The position numbers and the translations under genes are program-made. A DNA stretch of 64,000 bases from Rossellomorea aquimaris. Lineage in GTDB: Bacteria > Bacillota > Bacilli > Bacillales > Bacillaceae_B. The notes under the pieces were generated by a model. The model saw nothing but the letters and a program-made list of their open reading frames with translations. It did no database searches and had not been told where the DNA came from. This document shows positions 35,497 through 43,339 of this stretch, piece by piece (position 1 is the stretch's first letter; each line of letters starts with the position of its first letter). The stretch is taken from contig NZ_QNRJ01000007.1 in NCBI RefSeq assembly GCF_003315075.1, positions 124,001 to 188,000 on the forward strand, given 5' to 3'.

Positions 35497-35835
35497 TTAT
35501 TGAGGATCCTCATGAGGCTGAGAATTCAGAATACCCATTTCTTCAATGAATTTCTTCGCTTCGTCGTCTCCTAGACGATGAAGCATTTCATACACAATAT
35601 GCAGGTTTTCATCGTACGCATCATTCTGCCTGTCAAAATGATATTGAATATAAGGGACATGCGCACGATAGAAGTTCTGCCAATCGACCGAGTGATTGGA
35701 ATCGAATACCTCCCGCAGCTGGGTGATTTCTTCATCTGTTGCAGATATCTTAAAGTTCCATTCGGAATCGGTCGAGCTTCTTGAAATCTCACCAGTGGCT
35801 ACTTCAATATAATAATCGTGTCGTTCTTCGTTCAT
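35497..35835 (-). CDS. Conserved Bacillaceae protein of unknown function
   Basis: Acidic, soluble protein of 112 residues: MNEERHDYYIEVATGEISRS, then DEEITQLREVFDSNHSVDWQ, RAHVPYIQYHFDRQNDAYDE and RLGDDEAKKFIEEMGIL. It looks alpha-helical, without cysteine, signal peptide or membrane segment. The ATG at 35835 has GGGGTGGGAAG upstream. It lies between ytkD and ytkC on the same strand and may share a transcript with ytkC. I think it belongs to a small family conserved in Bacillus, but I cannot name a function. Confidence 0.75.
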   Translation of the reverse strand: MNEERHDYYIEVATGEISRSSTDSEWNFKISATDEEITQLREVFDSNHSVDWQNFYRAHVPYIQYHFDRQNDAYDENLHIVYEMLHRLGDDEAKKFIEEMGILNSQPHEDPQ

Positions 35836-35891
35836 CTTCCCACCCCTTCACTGTGCTTACCCTTCATTTTCCTCAATTGACGAAATTCTAT

Positions 35892-36281
35892 TCACTTCGA
35901 TTTCTTCTTTAAAACTTCTACCGCTTTCCTTAGAAACTCCGGTACAGGTACTCCTGCACGCCCTACATTTTCTATGATCGATATCATTTCATTACATAAG
36001 TAAAAAATAATCGTGGCATTACGAATAAAGTGTTGATTTGTTAGTATAGTATCAATAAGGTGGGCAACCGTGACAAGGGAAAAAATCAGCACCTTCCGGC
36101 CAATCCCCCTCAAACCGAATTTACTGGATAACTTCCCTTCAATCCCACTTGCAATCATCCCTGTAACATAATCCAAAGTCACGGCAATTAACAAAATGGT
36201 CAACAGCGAATTCCATTCTCCAAATAAGTTTAAAATGATTGCACCCAGTCCCGATCCAACGAACAGCATACTTTTTTCCAA
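35892..36281 (-). CDS. ytkC: Phage-holin-like membrane protein YtkC
   Basis: Small membrane protein of about 129 residues with at least three hydrophobic segments (FVGSGLGAIILNLFG, LLTILLIAVTLDYVTGMIAS, ATIIFYLCNEMISIIENVG). Charged linkers include EGKLSSKFGLRGIGRK, and the tail ends in KKKSK. It is of the toxin-secretion/holin type (TcdE/Bhl family). In B. subtilis ytkC occupies the same place beside ytkD, so it is a chromosomal holin-like gene and not evidence of a prophage. The ATG at 36290 touches its AAAGGAG, whereas the TTG at 36281 is spaced nine bases from it. Confidence 0.8.
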   Translation of the reverse strand: MEKSMLFVGSGLGAIILNLFGEWNSLLTILLIAVTLDYVTGMIASGIEGKLSSKFGLRGIGRKVLIFSLVTVAHLIDTILTNQHFIRNATIIFYLCNEMISIIENVGRAGVPVPEFLRKAVEVLKKKSK

Positions 36282-36510
36282 ATAAAGCATCTCCTTTTTC
36301 TAATGGTTGGGTTGTAACAAGTGAATGTGAAACCAGGACTTCACCGGCTTTAACAGCAGCTTCTCGTGTCAAAAAGTGCAAAAACCTTTTTATAGCCCAT
36401 GGTTAATTAGTCTGATAAAGGGTAAAGACAAATAAGAGTTGTCCTAGCATAATATGTAGAGTAATTCATAAACGTTCATGGTAAAATGAAACGAAAGGGA
36501 GGTGAAGCGC

Positions 36511-36756
36511 ATGAAGTTAATCGAAGAAATTTATGAAATGTACCGTGGAAGGATCAAAGGTACCGACGAAGACTTAGACCTCATTGCCCTTACAATCTTA
36601 GAAGATACCTCCAGGAGCGAGCTACTGGAACTAATTCAGGAAATGGAAACAGAAGAATTACAATACTTCTTCCGCTTATACATATTTGAAACACTAAAAG
36701 AAAAATGGTCCAACAGCGAAGAACGAGTGAGACTGGAAAAAAGGAGCCTTCATTAA
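36511..36756 (+). CDS. DUF6154-like small protein
   Basis: Acidic helical protein of 81 residues: MKLIEEIYEMYRGRIKGTDE, then DLDLIALTILEDTSRSELLE and EELQYFFRLYIFETLKEKW. It resembles Bacillus proteins filed under DUF6154, of unknown function. The ATG at 36511 has AAAGGGAGGT seven bases upstream and was chosen over a GTG nine bases earlier. Monocistronic, ending at the terminator at 36771-36811. Family assignment is from memory and moderately sure. Confidence 0.75.
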   Translation: MKLIEEIYEMYRGRIKGTDEDLDLIALTILEDTSRSELLELIQEMETEELQYFFRLYIFETLKEKWSNSEERVRLEKRSLH

Positions 36757-36770
36757 TTGAAAAGGTGAAA

Positions 36771-36811
36771 GAAGAAGCCTTGATCCGAATTTCCCGGAAC
36801 AAGGCTTCTTC
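36771..36811. terminator. Terminator between DUF6154-like gene and yjfB-like gene
   Basis: GAAGAAGCCTTG and CAAGGCTTCTTC form a 12-bp perfect stem with T-rich sequence on the plus-strand side, between convergent genes. Confidence 0.85.
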
Positions 36812-36817
36812 CCTTTT

Positions 36818-37000
36818 TCATCCCTTCACATCAAGGACATGTCCTTTATCGGGATGCGGCGCAGGCTGACTGACCTGCATTTCTTTCATCATTACGGTCG
36901 CTTGAGCCGTTTGAGTCGCCATCTGACTTTTCAATAAGTTCATACTGAGTGTACGTTGAAGCTCGGCAACTTGCTTACCCATCATTGAAGAAACATCCAT
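36818..37000 (-). CDS. YjfB-family small protein (putative motility protein)
   Basis: A 60-residue protein: MDVSSMMGKQVAELQRTLSM, then LLKSQMATQTAQATVMMKEM and HPDKGHVLDVKG. It is rich in Met and Gln, with a helical heptad-like centre, and matches the YjfB family that Pfam describes as putative motility proteins on limited evidence. The frame stays open upstream to 37078, but the ATG at 37000 has GAGGGGAAT upstream and starts at the family N-terminus. No SigD promoter was recognised upstream, so flagellar regulation is not supported by the sequence. Confidence 0.8.
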   Translation of the reverse strand: MDVSSMMGKQVAELQRTLSMNLLKSQMATQTAQATVMMKEMQVSQPAPHPDKGHVLDVKG

Positions 37001-37195
37001 GGTAACATTCCCCTCGTTTCGACTATTAAAGCTGGTACATACTAATAAAAAATTTATATGTAACTTTGAAGATACCAAATATTTCTAATCATTAACAGAT
37101 AAACCTGCATAATTACGTCATAAAAATGTTGATATTCATCCACGACCATCCCATTCATCTATGGTAAAATAGTGAAAAAAAAAGGGGGTTGCATA

Positions 37196-37369
37196 ATGTC
37201 AGTAACTCTTGTCCTGGTCATTGCTGTTGCTATATGTATCTTAGTGATATTCGTAAGTGCCCTTACGACTTCCAAAGCATATACAGCCGTTAAACATACA
37301 GTCGATCCACTTGAAGATAATCCTCACTTGGAAAAGATGAAGCAAGAAGAGGAAAAGCAAGACAAATAA
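37196..37369 (+). CDS. ytzI: Small membrane protein YtzI
   Basis: A 57-residue protein with one N-terminal membrane helix (MSVTLVLVIAVAICILVIFV), a SALTTSKAYTAVKHTVDPLE juxtamembrane stretch and a charged tail ending KQEEEKQDK. The TTSKAY and HTVDPL motifs are those of B. subtilis YtzI, which also lies next to luxS. Function unknown. Eight upstream codons are open, but AAGGGGG is spaced seven bases from the ATG at 37196. It ends at a bidirectional terminator shared with luxS. Confidence 0.88.
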   Translation: MSVTLVLVIAVAICILVIFVSALTTSKAYTAVKHTVDPLEDNPHLEKMKQEEEKQDK

Positions 37370-37373
37370 AAGA

Positions 37374-37410
37374 AAATCCACCGTTCTAAATTTGAACGGT
37401 GGATTTTTTA
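37374..37410. terminator. Bidirectional terminator between ytzI and luxS
   Basis: AAATCCACCGTTC and GAACGGTGGATTT form a 13-bp perfect stem flanked by A and T runs. Confidence 0.9.
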
Positions 37411-37417
37411 ATGTTTC

Positions 37418-37891
37418 TTATGCAAAAACCTGCTTTAGCTCTTCGTTGCTTTGGCTAAGCCAGAATTTCATTAATTTCTTTGCTCCTTCTAAATCATGGA
37501 GCTTCGCCTGGCCGCATTGTTTTTCATTGGCTGCCGGAATTTCTTCTATCTCGACCGCTTCTTTCATCGTATCATTCAAAAGGTCGATGATTTCTTCCAC
37601 TTTCGGCTCTCCGCTGACGACAAGATAGTAGCCAGTCTGGCATCCCATCGGGGAAATATCAATAATATCGAAATGAGCATATGGCTCTGCGTATTTACGG
37701 ATGGTGAAGGCTAATAAATGCTCAAGTGTATGAATGGAATCAGGCTTCATCGCTTGTTTGTTTGGCTGACAGAAACGAATATCAAACTTGTTGATAAGTC
37801 CGTCGCTACCTACCTTATGGACACCGCAATGTCTTACATAAGGTGCTTTCACTGCATTATGATCTAATTCAAAGCTTTCTACTGAAGGCAT
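37418..37891 (-). CDS. luxS: S-ribosylhomocysteine lyase LuxS
   Basis: Metalloenzyme of 157 residues that cleaves S-ribosylhomocysteine to homocysteine and DPD, the precursor of autoinducer 2. Metal ligands are in the HTLEHLLA motif (residues 54-58) and the cysteine in [13 protein letters not shown]. The catalytic cysteine is in [10 protein letters not shown]. The ATG at 37891 has GGGAGTG upstream and was chosen over five extra codons. It recycles the by-product of SAM-dependent methylation and so links to metK and metE in this window. Its start lies about 100 bp from composite element copy 2. No riboswitch is present upstream. Confidence 0.96.
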   Translation of the reverse strand: MPSVESFELDHNAVKAPYVRHCGVHKVGSDGLINKFDIRFCQPNKQAMKPDSIHTLEHLLAFTIRKYAEPYAHFDIIDISPMGCQTGYYLVVSGEPKVEEIIDLLNDTMKEAVEIEEIPAANEKQCGQAKLHDLEGAKKLMKFWLSQSNEELKQVFA

Positions 37892-37995
37892 TAAAATCAC
37901 TCCCATTTAGTTTCTAGTTATAAGTATAACGTAAATTCATAGTTATTTCATCAACTTAATCTGAATTAGGGTGAAAACCTTTTTTTAAATAAGTT

Positions 37996-38462
37996 TATGG
38001 CTATTATAGAGAAGAAAGTAGTAGTAGTTGATTTCCGCTACAGGATGCTCGCTTTCCGCGGGGCTGGCGGTGAGCCTCCTCGGCAAGCCTCCGGGGTCTC
38101 ACCTGTCCAGCTATTCCCGCAGGAGTCGAGCATCCTTCCGCTACAATCAACTTTCGAAGCATGTATCTTTAATAGAAATAAATAAACTCAAAAGATTTTA
38201 GCAAACAATTTCTTCTGAGGTGAGTAGAGCAATGTCCTATTGAAGAATTCTGCCTCCTAATTAGTTTGTTTTTAACACCTTGTAGCTCTGTCACAAAAAA
38301 ACTCTTAAAGATGGTGAGGGGAACTGTGTAGACTCCTGCGGAAGTACGGGCGTGTCGAGACCCCGTTCGGCTAAGTGAGCTGAGGAAGCTCGGCCTAACG
38401 CTAGCTGCAAGCGAAGCGGTTCCCCACACTATCCAGCATATATTAATAGACAGAACCTAGGC
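37996..38462 (-). repeat. Composite GC-rich palindromic element, copy 2 (inverted relative to copy 1)
   Basis: The reverse complement of this segment aligns along its whole length with 30804-31265: module R2 (about 38305-38435), linker with TGACAGAGCTACAAGG and TTTGCTAAAA, and module R1 (about 38031-38152), in the same relative order. Several short substitutions and small indels separate the copies, so they are not recent identical duplicates. Lies between luxS and yidD. Confidence 0.9.
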
Positions 38463-38588
38463 AGATCTTTGTTAAAAAACAACTGAGACGCAATTACATG
38501 TGAAACTTGGACTAACAATCAGTCAAAAACATTTTAATCCCCTATACAGTTTTGATATAGTAAAAGAAAATCAATCAGGAGACAAATT

Positions 38589-38834
38589 ATGAAAAGGTTA
38601 TTGTTATTTGTATTTAAGGTGTACCAACGGGTCATCTCTCCCCTCAAGCCTCCCACTTGCCGGTTTTATCCAACCTGTTCCCATTATGGTCTGCAGGCAG
38701 TGAGTCGGTTCGGTGCATTACGCGGAGGATGGTTGACAGTGAAACGGATTTTGAAATGCCATCCTTTTCATCCTGGTGGAATTGACCACGTGCCTGAAGA
38801 ATGGCCTTCTAAGAATACGAATCATTCCGACTAG
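38589..38834 (+). CDS. yidD: Membrane protein insertion efficiency factor YidD
   Basis: Short protein of 81 residues: [20 protein letters not shown], then [20 protein letters not shown] and [19 protein letters not shown]. The PTCSHY and CHPFHPGG motifs are diagnostic of YidD, which helps YidC/Sec insertion of membrane proteins and is membrane-associated through its amphipathic N-terminus. In B. subtilis the counterpart is YtjA. The ATG has AGGAGAC upstream. It is a single gene following composite element copy 2. Confidence 0.93.
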   Translation: MKRLLLFVFKVYQRVISPLKPPTCRFYPTCSHYGLQAVSRFGALRGGWLTVKRILKCHPFHPGGIDHVPEEWPSKNTNHSD

Positions 38835-38942
38835 CTCCTATCCGGAGATGGTCTTTCTTTTTTTAAAGGATAAAAATTTTAAAATTCATCCATATATCTT
38901 GCTTATTCCCCATATCGGTAGTAAAATAACCTTTGTGCTAAA

Positions 38943-38957
38943 TCGTAATCATTACAG
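38943..38957. promoter_or_regulatory. Zur box upstream of znuA
   Basis: TCGTAATCATTACAG matches the Bacillus Zur operator core TCGTAATNATTACGA at 13 of 15 positions, about 35 bp before the znuA start. Confidence 0.75.
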
Positions 38958-38990
38958 TTATCAAACTATTACCCTTAAGGAGGATTCCTC

Positions 38991-39953
38991 TTGAACTATA
39001 TTCGTATGAGTTTACTTTTATTATTGATTTTAGTATTATCCGCTTGCGGAGCCTCTTCAGAGCAGGAAGAAGGAAAAAATAAAGATAAATTGAAAGTGTA
39101 CACCACCGTGTATCCATTGGAGGATTTCACGAAGAAAATCGGCGGGGAACATGTGGATGTGGAAAGCATTTATCCTCCAGGTGCCGATGAGCATACGTTT
39201 GAGCCTTCTCAGAAAGATATGATTAAAATGGCTGATGGAGATGTTTTCTTCTACATCGGTATGGGACTTGAAGGATTCGTTGAAGGATCGAAATCGATTC
39301 TGGAAAACGAAGATGTAGTCGTTGTACCGACCAGTGAACATGTTGAATTGAATCATGAAGAAGATCATGGTGAAGAAAGTGCGGAAGAGCATGAAGAACA
39401 TGGAGGATCTCACGAGGATGAGCACAACCATGACGGTGATCCTCATCTTTGGTTAGACCCGGTGTACTCTAAAGAAATGGCGAAAACCATTGCCGATACC
39501 CTTTCAAAAGAAATGCCCGAACATGAGGAAGATTTCCAGGCGAACCTCGCTGCATTAACGAAAGATTTAGATGCGCTGGACGCTGAATTTAAGGACATGG
39601 CAGAAAATGCGCCGAAGAAAACCTTCTACGTTTCTCATGCTGCTTACAACTATTGGGAAGAACGCTACGGACTGCACCAGGAAGCCATCGCCGGATTGAA
39701 TACGGCTGATGAGCCTTCTCAGCAAGAGCTTAAGAAGATCATAGAAAAAGGGAAACAAGACAACGTTCAATACATCCTCTTTGAACAAAACGTCTCTTCC
39801 CGTCTAACAGAAGTCGTTCAAAACGAATTGGGTGCAAAAGCCCTGACCCTCCATAACCTATCTGTCCTTACCGAAGAAGACAGAAACAATGACGAAGACT
39901 ATTTTTCACTCATGAAGAAGAACATCGAGACGTTAAAACAGGCATTACGATAG
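38991..39953 (+). CDS. znuA: Zinc ABC transporter substrate-binding lipoprotein (ZnuA/AdcA type)
   Basis: Lipoprotein of 320 residues, with lipobox LSAC in the first 20 residues and then a cluster A-I metal-binding fold: LKVYTTVYPLEDFTKKIGGE, YPPGADEHTFEPS and DPHLWLDPVYS. A His/Glu/Asp-rich loop (about residues 120-150, with HEEDHGEE and HEDEHNHDGD) is the hallmark of zinc-specific members. Zinc ligands include the H in GADEHTF and the H in FYVSHAAYNYW. It starts with TTG, AAGGAGG eight bases upstream. A Zur box upstream supports zinc control. No permease or ATPase lies beside it, so it must cooperate with a transporter encoded elsewhere. Confidence 0.92.
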   Translation: MNYIRMSLLLLLILVLSACGASSEQEEGKNKDKLKVYTTVYPLEDFTKKIGGEHVDVESIYPPGADEHTFEPSQKDMIKMADGDVFFYIGMGLEGFVEGSKSILENEDVVVVPTSEHVELNHEEDHGEESAEEHEEHGGSHEDEHNHDGDPHLWLDPVYSKEMAKTIADTLSKEMPEHEEDFQANLAALTKDLDALDAEFKDMAENAPKKTFYVSHAAYNYWEERYGLHQEAIAGLNTADEPSQQELKKIIEKGKQDNVQYILFEQNVSSRLTEVVQNELGAKALTLHNLSVLTEEDRNNDEDYFSLMKKNIETLKQALR

Positions 39954-40025
39954 AACATTTTGAGAGAGAAGCTGGTGGTGATAACGGGTTCCGTAAACTA
40001 TCGCAAACAATAAAAATGTAAGTTG

Positions 40026-40066
40026 AAATGCGTATCCATTTGCCTATTAAATGGATACGCATTTTT
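40026..40066 (+). terminator. Terminator of znuA
   Basis: AAATGCGTATCCAT and ATGGATACGCATTT form a 14-bp stem followed by TTTTC. Confidence 0.88.
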
Positions 40067-40278
40067 CATTGGTTTAAAGCCATTATAGGGGGGTTAATAT
40101 GGGGATTTGTATAGGGAATTGCACCGCAAATGGTAGGGGTACAATGGCTGTTGTAGCCCTACCAATTTACCCTCAATTTGGTAGACATTTTGTCATGCCG
40201 AAAATGCTACACAACACATTCAAGTTCCCTATATATTTGTTGATGTAAAGTCTTATAAACCAGTGATATTTAAAATAA

Positions 40279-40460
40279 CCGGAGTTTTTCCGGTTAGTTT
40301 GCAGAATAGAGCTCGGTACGGGGTATTTAGGCGGAGTTTTTCCGGTTAAGCAAATTAAAATCACCCATTTACACGTTTTACGAGTCAATAGTCGGAATCT
40401 TTCCGTCTATTTAAGGTATTTTTAATTCTTTTTCCTAATTAAGAGAAATTTCTCCGCTTA
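40279..40460. repeat. Tract D: four copies of a hairpin-like GGAGTTTTTCCGG core
   Basis: Copies start near 40281, 40333, 40394 and 40443. The first is AACCGGAGTTTTTCCGGTT, a 7-bp perfect inverted repeat with a 5-base loop. The second shares GGAGTTTTTCCGGTTA, and the third and fourth are diverged but keep the dyad. Spacing is 49-61 bp, unlike the 20/21 bp of the other tracts. Confidence 0.65.
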
Positions 40461-40817
40461 TTTATCACAACATGCTGATTCCTCATCTCTGGGTCCGTGA
40501 GAGTGCGCTCTTTTACCAAAAATAGAGGTTAAAACGGCTCAATATAGTGAAATCAAGCCATTTATTTTTAAATCACCATCTTACCTGAATATAAATCCTC
40601 GATCCTCCACACCGCTAAGCCAAATTACAATTAAATTTACTTTGAATCATATATTATCGACTCTGCCTATTATATTATCAACTTACAAAAATCGACATAC
40701 CCCTGCAGCATTCTAGATCCCCAATCAAACTTTCTCCCCCTACTAAAAATCATGAATATTATTTTCCATTAAGTGGACAATAAGGAAATGTTAAAGACTA
40801 GTAAGGGAGACATGAGA

Positions 40818-42176
40818 ATGGATGAATTAGTAATTGCTCGTTCCTTGTTTGGTACTACAATGGCCTTTCATATCATTTTTGCCACACTTGGAGTCGGTAT
40901 TCCGTTAATGATTCTTGTGGCAGAAATTATGTATCAGCGGACGAATGATCTTGACTATTCCGTGATGGCAAAACGCTGGACGAAGGCGTTTGCCGTGCTG
41001 CTGGGGGTAGGGATTCCGACAGGGACGATTGCCGGTGTTCAATTGTCGCTCCTGTGGCCTGGATTCATGGAGGTTATCGGACGGGTGATGGCACTGCCGT
41101 TCCAAATCGAAATCTATGCGTTTTTTGTGGAAGCGTTATTTATGTCTATTTATGTGTATGCGGCGAATCGGATCGCTCCATGGATGAGGATCGTGAGTCT
41201 TGTCCTGGTCGCCATCGGGGGACTTGCATCAGCTGTATTAATCACGAATGTGCATGCGTTTGAAGGGACACCTGCCGGTTTTGAAATGGTGAACGGAGAA
41301 ATCACCAACGTGGATCCTTGGAAAGCCTTCTTTAATCCAAGCTTTTTCGTAACGGCGGGGCATGTAGCCTTATCTGCTTATGTCGTGGGGTCGTTTACGA
41401 TTGCAACAGTCTCTGCATTTAAGATGCTCCGAACTTCATATGGGTCAAGAATTTATAAATTTCATCAAAAATCCCTTATGATTTGTTTATTAGTCGGGGG
41501 CGTCTTCTCCTTCTTCACGGCGATTAATGGTCATGAATCGGCTCAAATGCTCCATGAATATCAGCCTGAGAAACTGGCTGCGGCTGAGGGGTTGTTCGAG
41601 ACGCAAACCCATGCTCCGCTTGCGATTGGTGGGTTCACGGATCCTGTGGAACAGGAAGTGAAATGGGGTATCGAAATTCCTTGGGCCCTTAGTTTCCTTG
41701 CTGGAAACAGCTTCGATACGGAGGTTATCGGCTTAAATGACTTCCCTAAAGAATATTGGCCGCCTCTCTTCGTTCATACGTTATTCAACGCGATGGTGGG
41801 GATTGGGTCTCTACTCATTTTACTTTCTCTCATTGCCTACGTATGGAACAAATTATTGAAAAAAGACCGGTTCCCTAAATGGTTGATGTGGTCGTTTGTA
41901 GCCGGCGGTCCCCTATCGATCTTAGCCATCGAATTCGGATGGATTTTCGCTTGTACGGGCCGGCAGCCTTGGACGATTTACCGCATTCTCAGTACAGAGG
42001 ACTCGGTTACCACGTCAGGAAACTTAGCCGTTCTGTTCGTTCTGTTCGTTTCGGTTTATGCGATTTTGGCTGTGTCAGTAGTTCTTGTTCTTTTGTATTA
42101 CTTCAAACGGAATCCGCCTGAAAAAGATATCAACAAAGCGGAAGGAAATGATAAGGATATTCCTCTATCCACATAA
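40818..42176 (+). CDS. ythA: Cytochrome bd-type quinol oxidase subunit I (YthA)
   Basis: Membrane protein of 452 residues with about nine hydrophobic segments. Family signatures are the N-terminal DELVIARSLFGTTMAFHIIF with a haem-ligand histidine, QIEIYAFFVEALF, the NGHESAQM region and the GRQPW motif near the end. It is the quinol-oxidising and haem subunit of a bd-type (CydA-like) oxidase that reduces oxygen. In B. subtilis YthAB is a second, alternative bd-type oxidase. A GTG 15 codons upstream is open, but AAGGGAG is spaced eight bases from the ATG at 40818. It is followed by ythB after 24 bp. Confidence 0.93.
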   Translation: MDELVIARSLFGTTMAFHIIFATLGVGIPLMILVAEIMYQRTNDLDYSVMAKRWTKAFAVLLGVGIPTGTIAGVQLSLLWPGFMEVIGRVMALPFQIEIYAFFVEALFMSIYVYAANRIAPWMRIVSLVLVAIGGLASAVLITNVHAFEGTPAGFEMVNGEITNVDPWKAFFNPSFFVTAGHVALSAYVVGSFTIATVSAFKMLRTSYGSRIYKFHQKSLMICLLVGGVFSFFTAINGHESAQMLHEYQPEKLAAAEGLFETQTHAPLAIGGFTDPVEQEVKWGIEIPWALSFLAGNSFDTEVIGLNDFPKEYWPPLFVHTLFNAMVGIGSLLILLSLIAYVWNKLLKKDRFPKWLMWSFVAGGPLSILAIEFGWIFACTGRQPWTIYRILSTEDSVTTSGNLAVLFVLFVSVYAILAVSVVLVLLYYFKRNPPEKDINKAEGNDKDIPLST

Positions 42177-42200
42177 CCAGCAAGAATTGGAGGTGAAGTT

Positions 42201-43232
42201 ATGACACAAGCATTGATTGCCATCACGATACTATGGGGATTTGTCTTTATTTATGCCGTCATGGCAACGATGGATTTCGGGGCCGGCTTTTGGTCGATGG
42301 TCTACATTAATCATGACAAAACAAAAGCGACCAATATCGCCAACCGGTATCTGTCTCCAACCTGGGAGGTGACGAATACATTCATCGTTGCCCTGGTAGT
42401 GGCAGTGTATAGTATGTTTCCGGGTGCAGCCTATTCATTAGGAACGGTCCTGCTCGTCCCGGGAAGTTTAATCCTGCTGCTTCTGGCTCTTCGAAGTGCA
42501 TTTCTGGTATTCTCTCACGTGGCAGATGATTACAGAAAGCCATTGACCTATGTAACAGGGATTACAGGCTTGTTGATTCCAGGTCTGCTCATCAGCGTAC
42601 TTCCCATCTCTCACGGCCCTTACATCGATTTTGAAGACGGACAAACGCTTCTTCTGGGGAAGCTGTTTACGAGTCCGCATGAATATGCCTTCTTCGGATT
42701 TGCCGTTGCCAGTACGTTGTTTCTTTCATCATTACTTCTTGCTGACTACTCCAAAGCTTCCAAGGAATTTGAAGCTTTTAAAGTGTATCGGCGGGATGCC
42801 ATGATCATCGGTCCAATTTCTGTCGTTATGGCGTTCTTCATTATGTTCACCATGAAAAATGAAGCGTCATGGATATATGAAAGAATGATGGAAGACCAGG
42901 TATTATTATGGGTTTCCTTGATTGGGTTCCTGGTTGCCGGGGGAGCATTATTTCTACCCACCAATAAAGAGGGCATGAAGGGAATGCCCCGTGTGGCTGT
43001 CATCGCCGTGACATTTCAATATGTTCTGGCAAGCTATGTATACGGTAAAGCCCACCTGCCCTATATCATCTACCCGGAAGTCACGATCCAGTCCGGATTC
43101 ACGGATCCCAACTCGTTTAAGGCTGTGTTCATCACCTATATCGTCGGATTCATCATCCTGTTTCCCGGGTTTGTGTACTTTTGGAGCTTGTTTATGAATG
43201 ACAAACGATATTTGAGGCAAAAAAGTGAATGA
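42201..43232 (+). CDS. ythB: Cytochrome bd-type quinol oxidase subunit II (YthB)
   Basis: Membrane protein of 343 residues with about eight hydrophobic segments, beginning with the ALIAITILWGFVFIYAVMAT helix and the MDFGAGFW motif typical of CydB. It is the second subunit that stabilises the bd-type complex and its haems. The ATG has GGAGGTGAAG upstream. It forms an operon with ythA and ends at the terminator at 43241-43269. No cydCD genes for assembly are adjacent. The menaquinone genes nearby supply the quinol substrate of such oxidases. Confidence 0.93.
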   Translation: MTQALIAITILWGFVFIYAVMATMDFGAGFWSMVYINHDKTKATNIANRYLSPTWEVTNTFIVALVVAVYSMFPGAAYSLGTVLLVPGSLILLLLALRSAFLVFSHVADDYRKPLTYVTGITGLLIPGLLISVLPISHGPYIDFEDGQTLLLGKLFTSPHEYAFFGFAVASTLFLSSLLLADYSKASKEFEAFKVYRRDAMIIGPISVVMAFFIMFTMKNEASWIYERMMEDQVLLWVSLIGFLVAGGALFLPTNKEGMKGMPRVAVIAVTFQYVLASYVYGKAHLPYIIYPEVTIQSGFTDPNSFKAVFITYIVGFIILFPGFVYFWSLFMNDKRYLRQKSE

Positions 43233-43240
43233 CTGCACCA

Positions 43241-43269
43241 TAGCTCCGAGACTCTCGGAGCTATTTTTC
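43241..43269 (+). terminator. Terminator of ythAB
   Basis: TAGCTCCGAG and CTCGGAGCTA form a 10-bp stem with a 3-base loop followed by TTTTTCTT. Confidence 0.88.
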
Positions 43270-43339
43270 TTATCATTTGCTTATCTATTTCCCTGGCCTT
43301 ACACTAACGGTAGAATTAGATTTGAAAGGATGATCCATA

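Larger units (their letters stand above)
39954..40817. other. Long intergenic region between znuA and ythA
   Basis: About 860 bp with no supported gene. It contains the znuA terminator (40026-40066), a hairpin CTACCAATTT to AATTTGGTAG (40156-40182) and tract D (40279-40460). The remaining 350 bp before ythA are AT-rich and presumably hold its promoter. Confidence 0.6.

Noticed and set aside
35892..36290. Holin-like gene as a sign of a prophage
   Set aside because: It occupies the conserved ytkC position between housekeeping genes and no other phage genes are present.
36139..36381. Minus-strand frame overlapping ytkC (begins MHFLTREAAVKAGEVLVSH)
   Set aside because: The first 30 codons look protein-like, but there is no ribosome binding site, the rest lies out of frame inside ytkC, and no family was recognised. 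It may be a remnant, but this is not supported.
38169..38429. Open reading frame through composite element copy 2
   Set aside because: Same repeat-derived frame as in copy 1; low-complexity arms and no start signals.
40173..40388. Minus-strand frame across tract D
   Set aside because: Composition reflects the repeats; no ribosome binding site and no recognisable domain.
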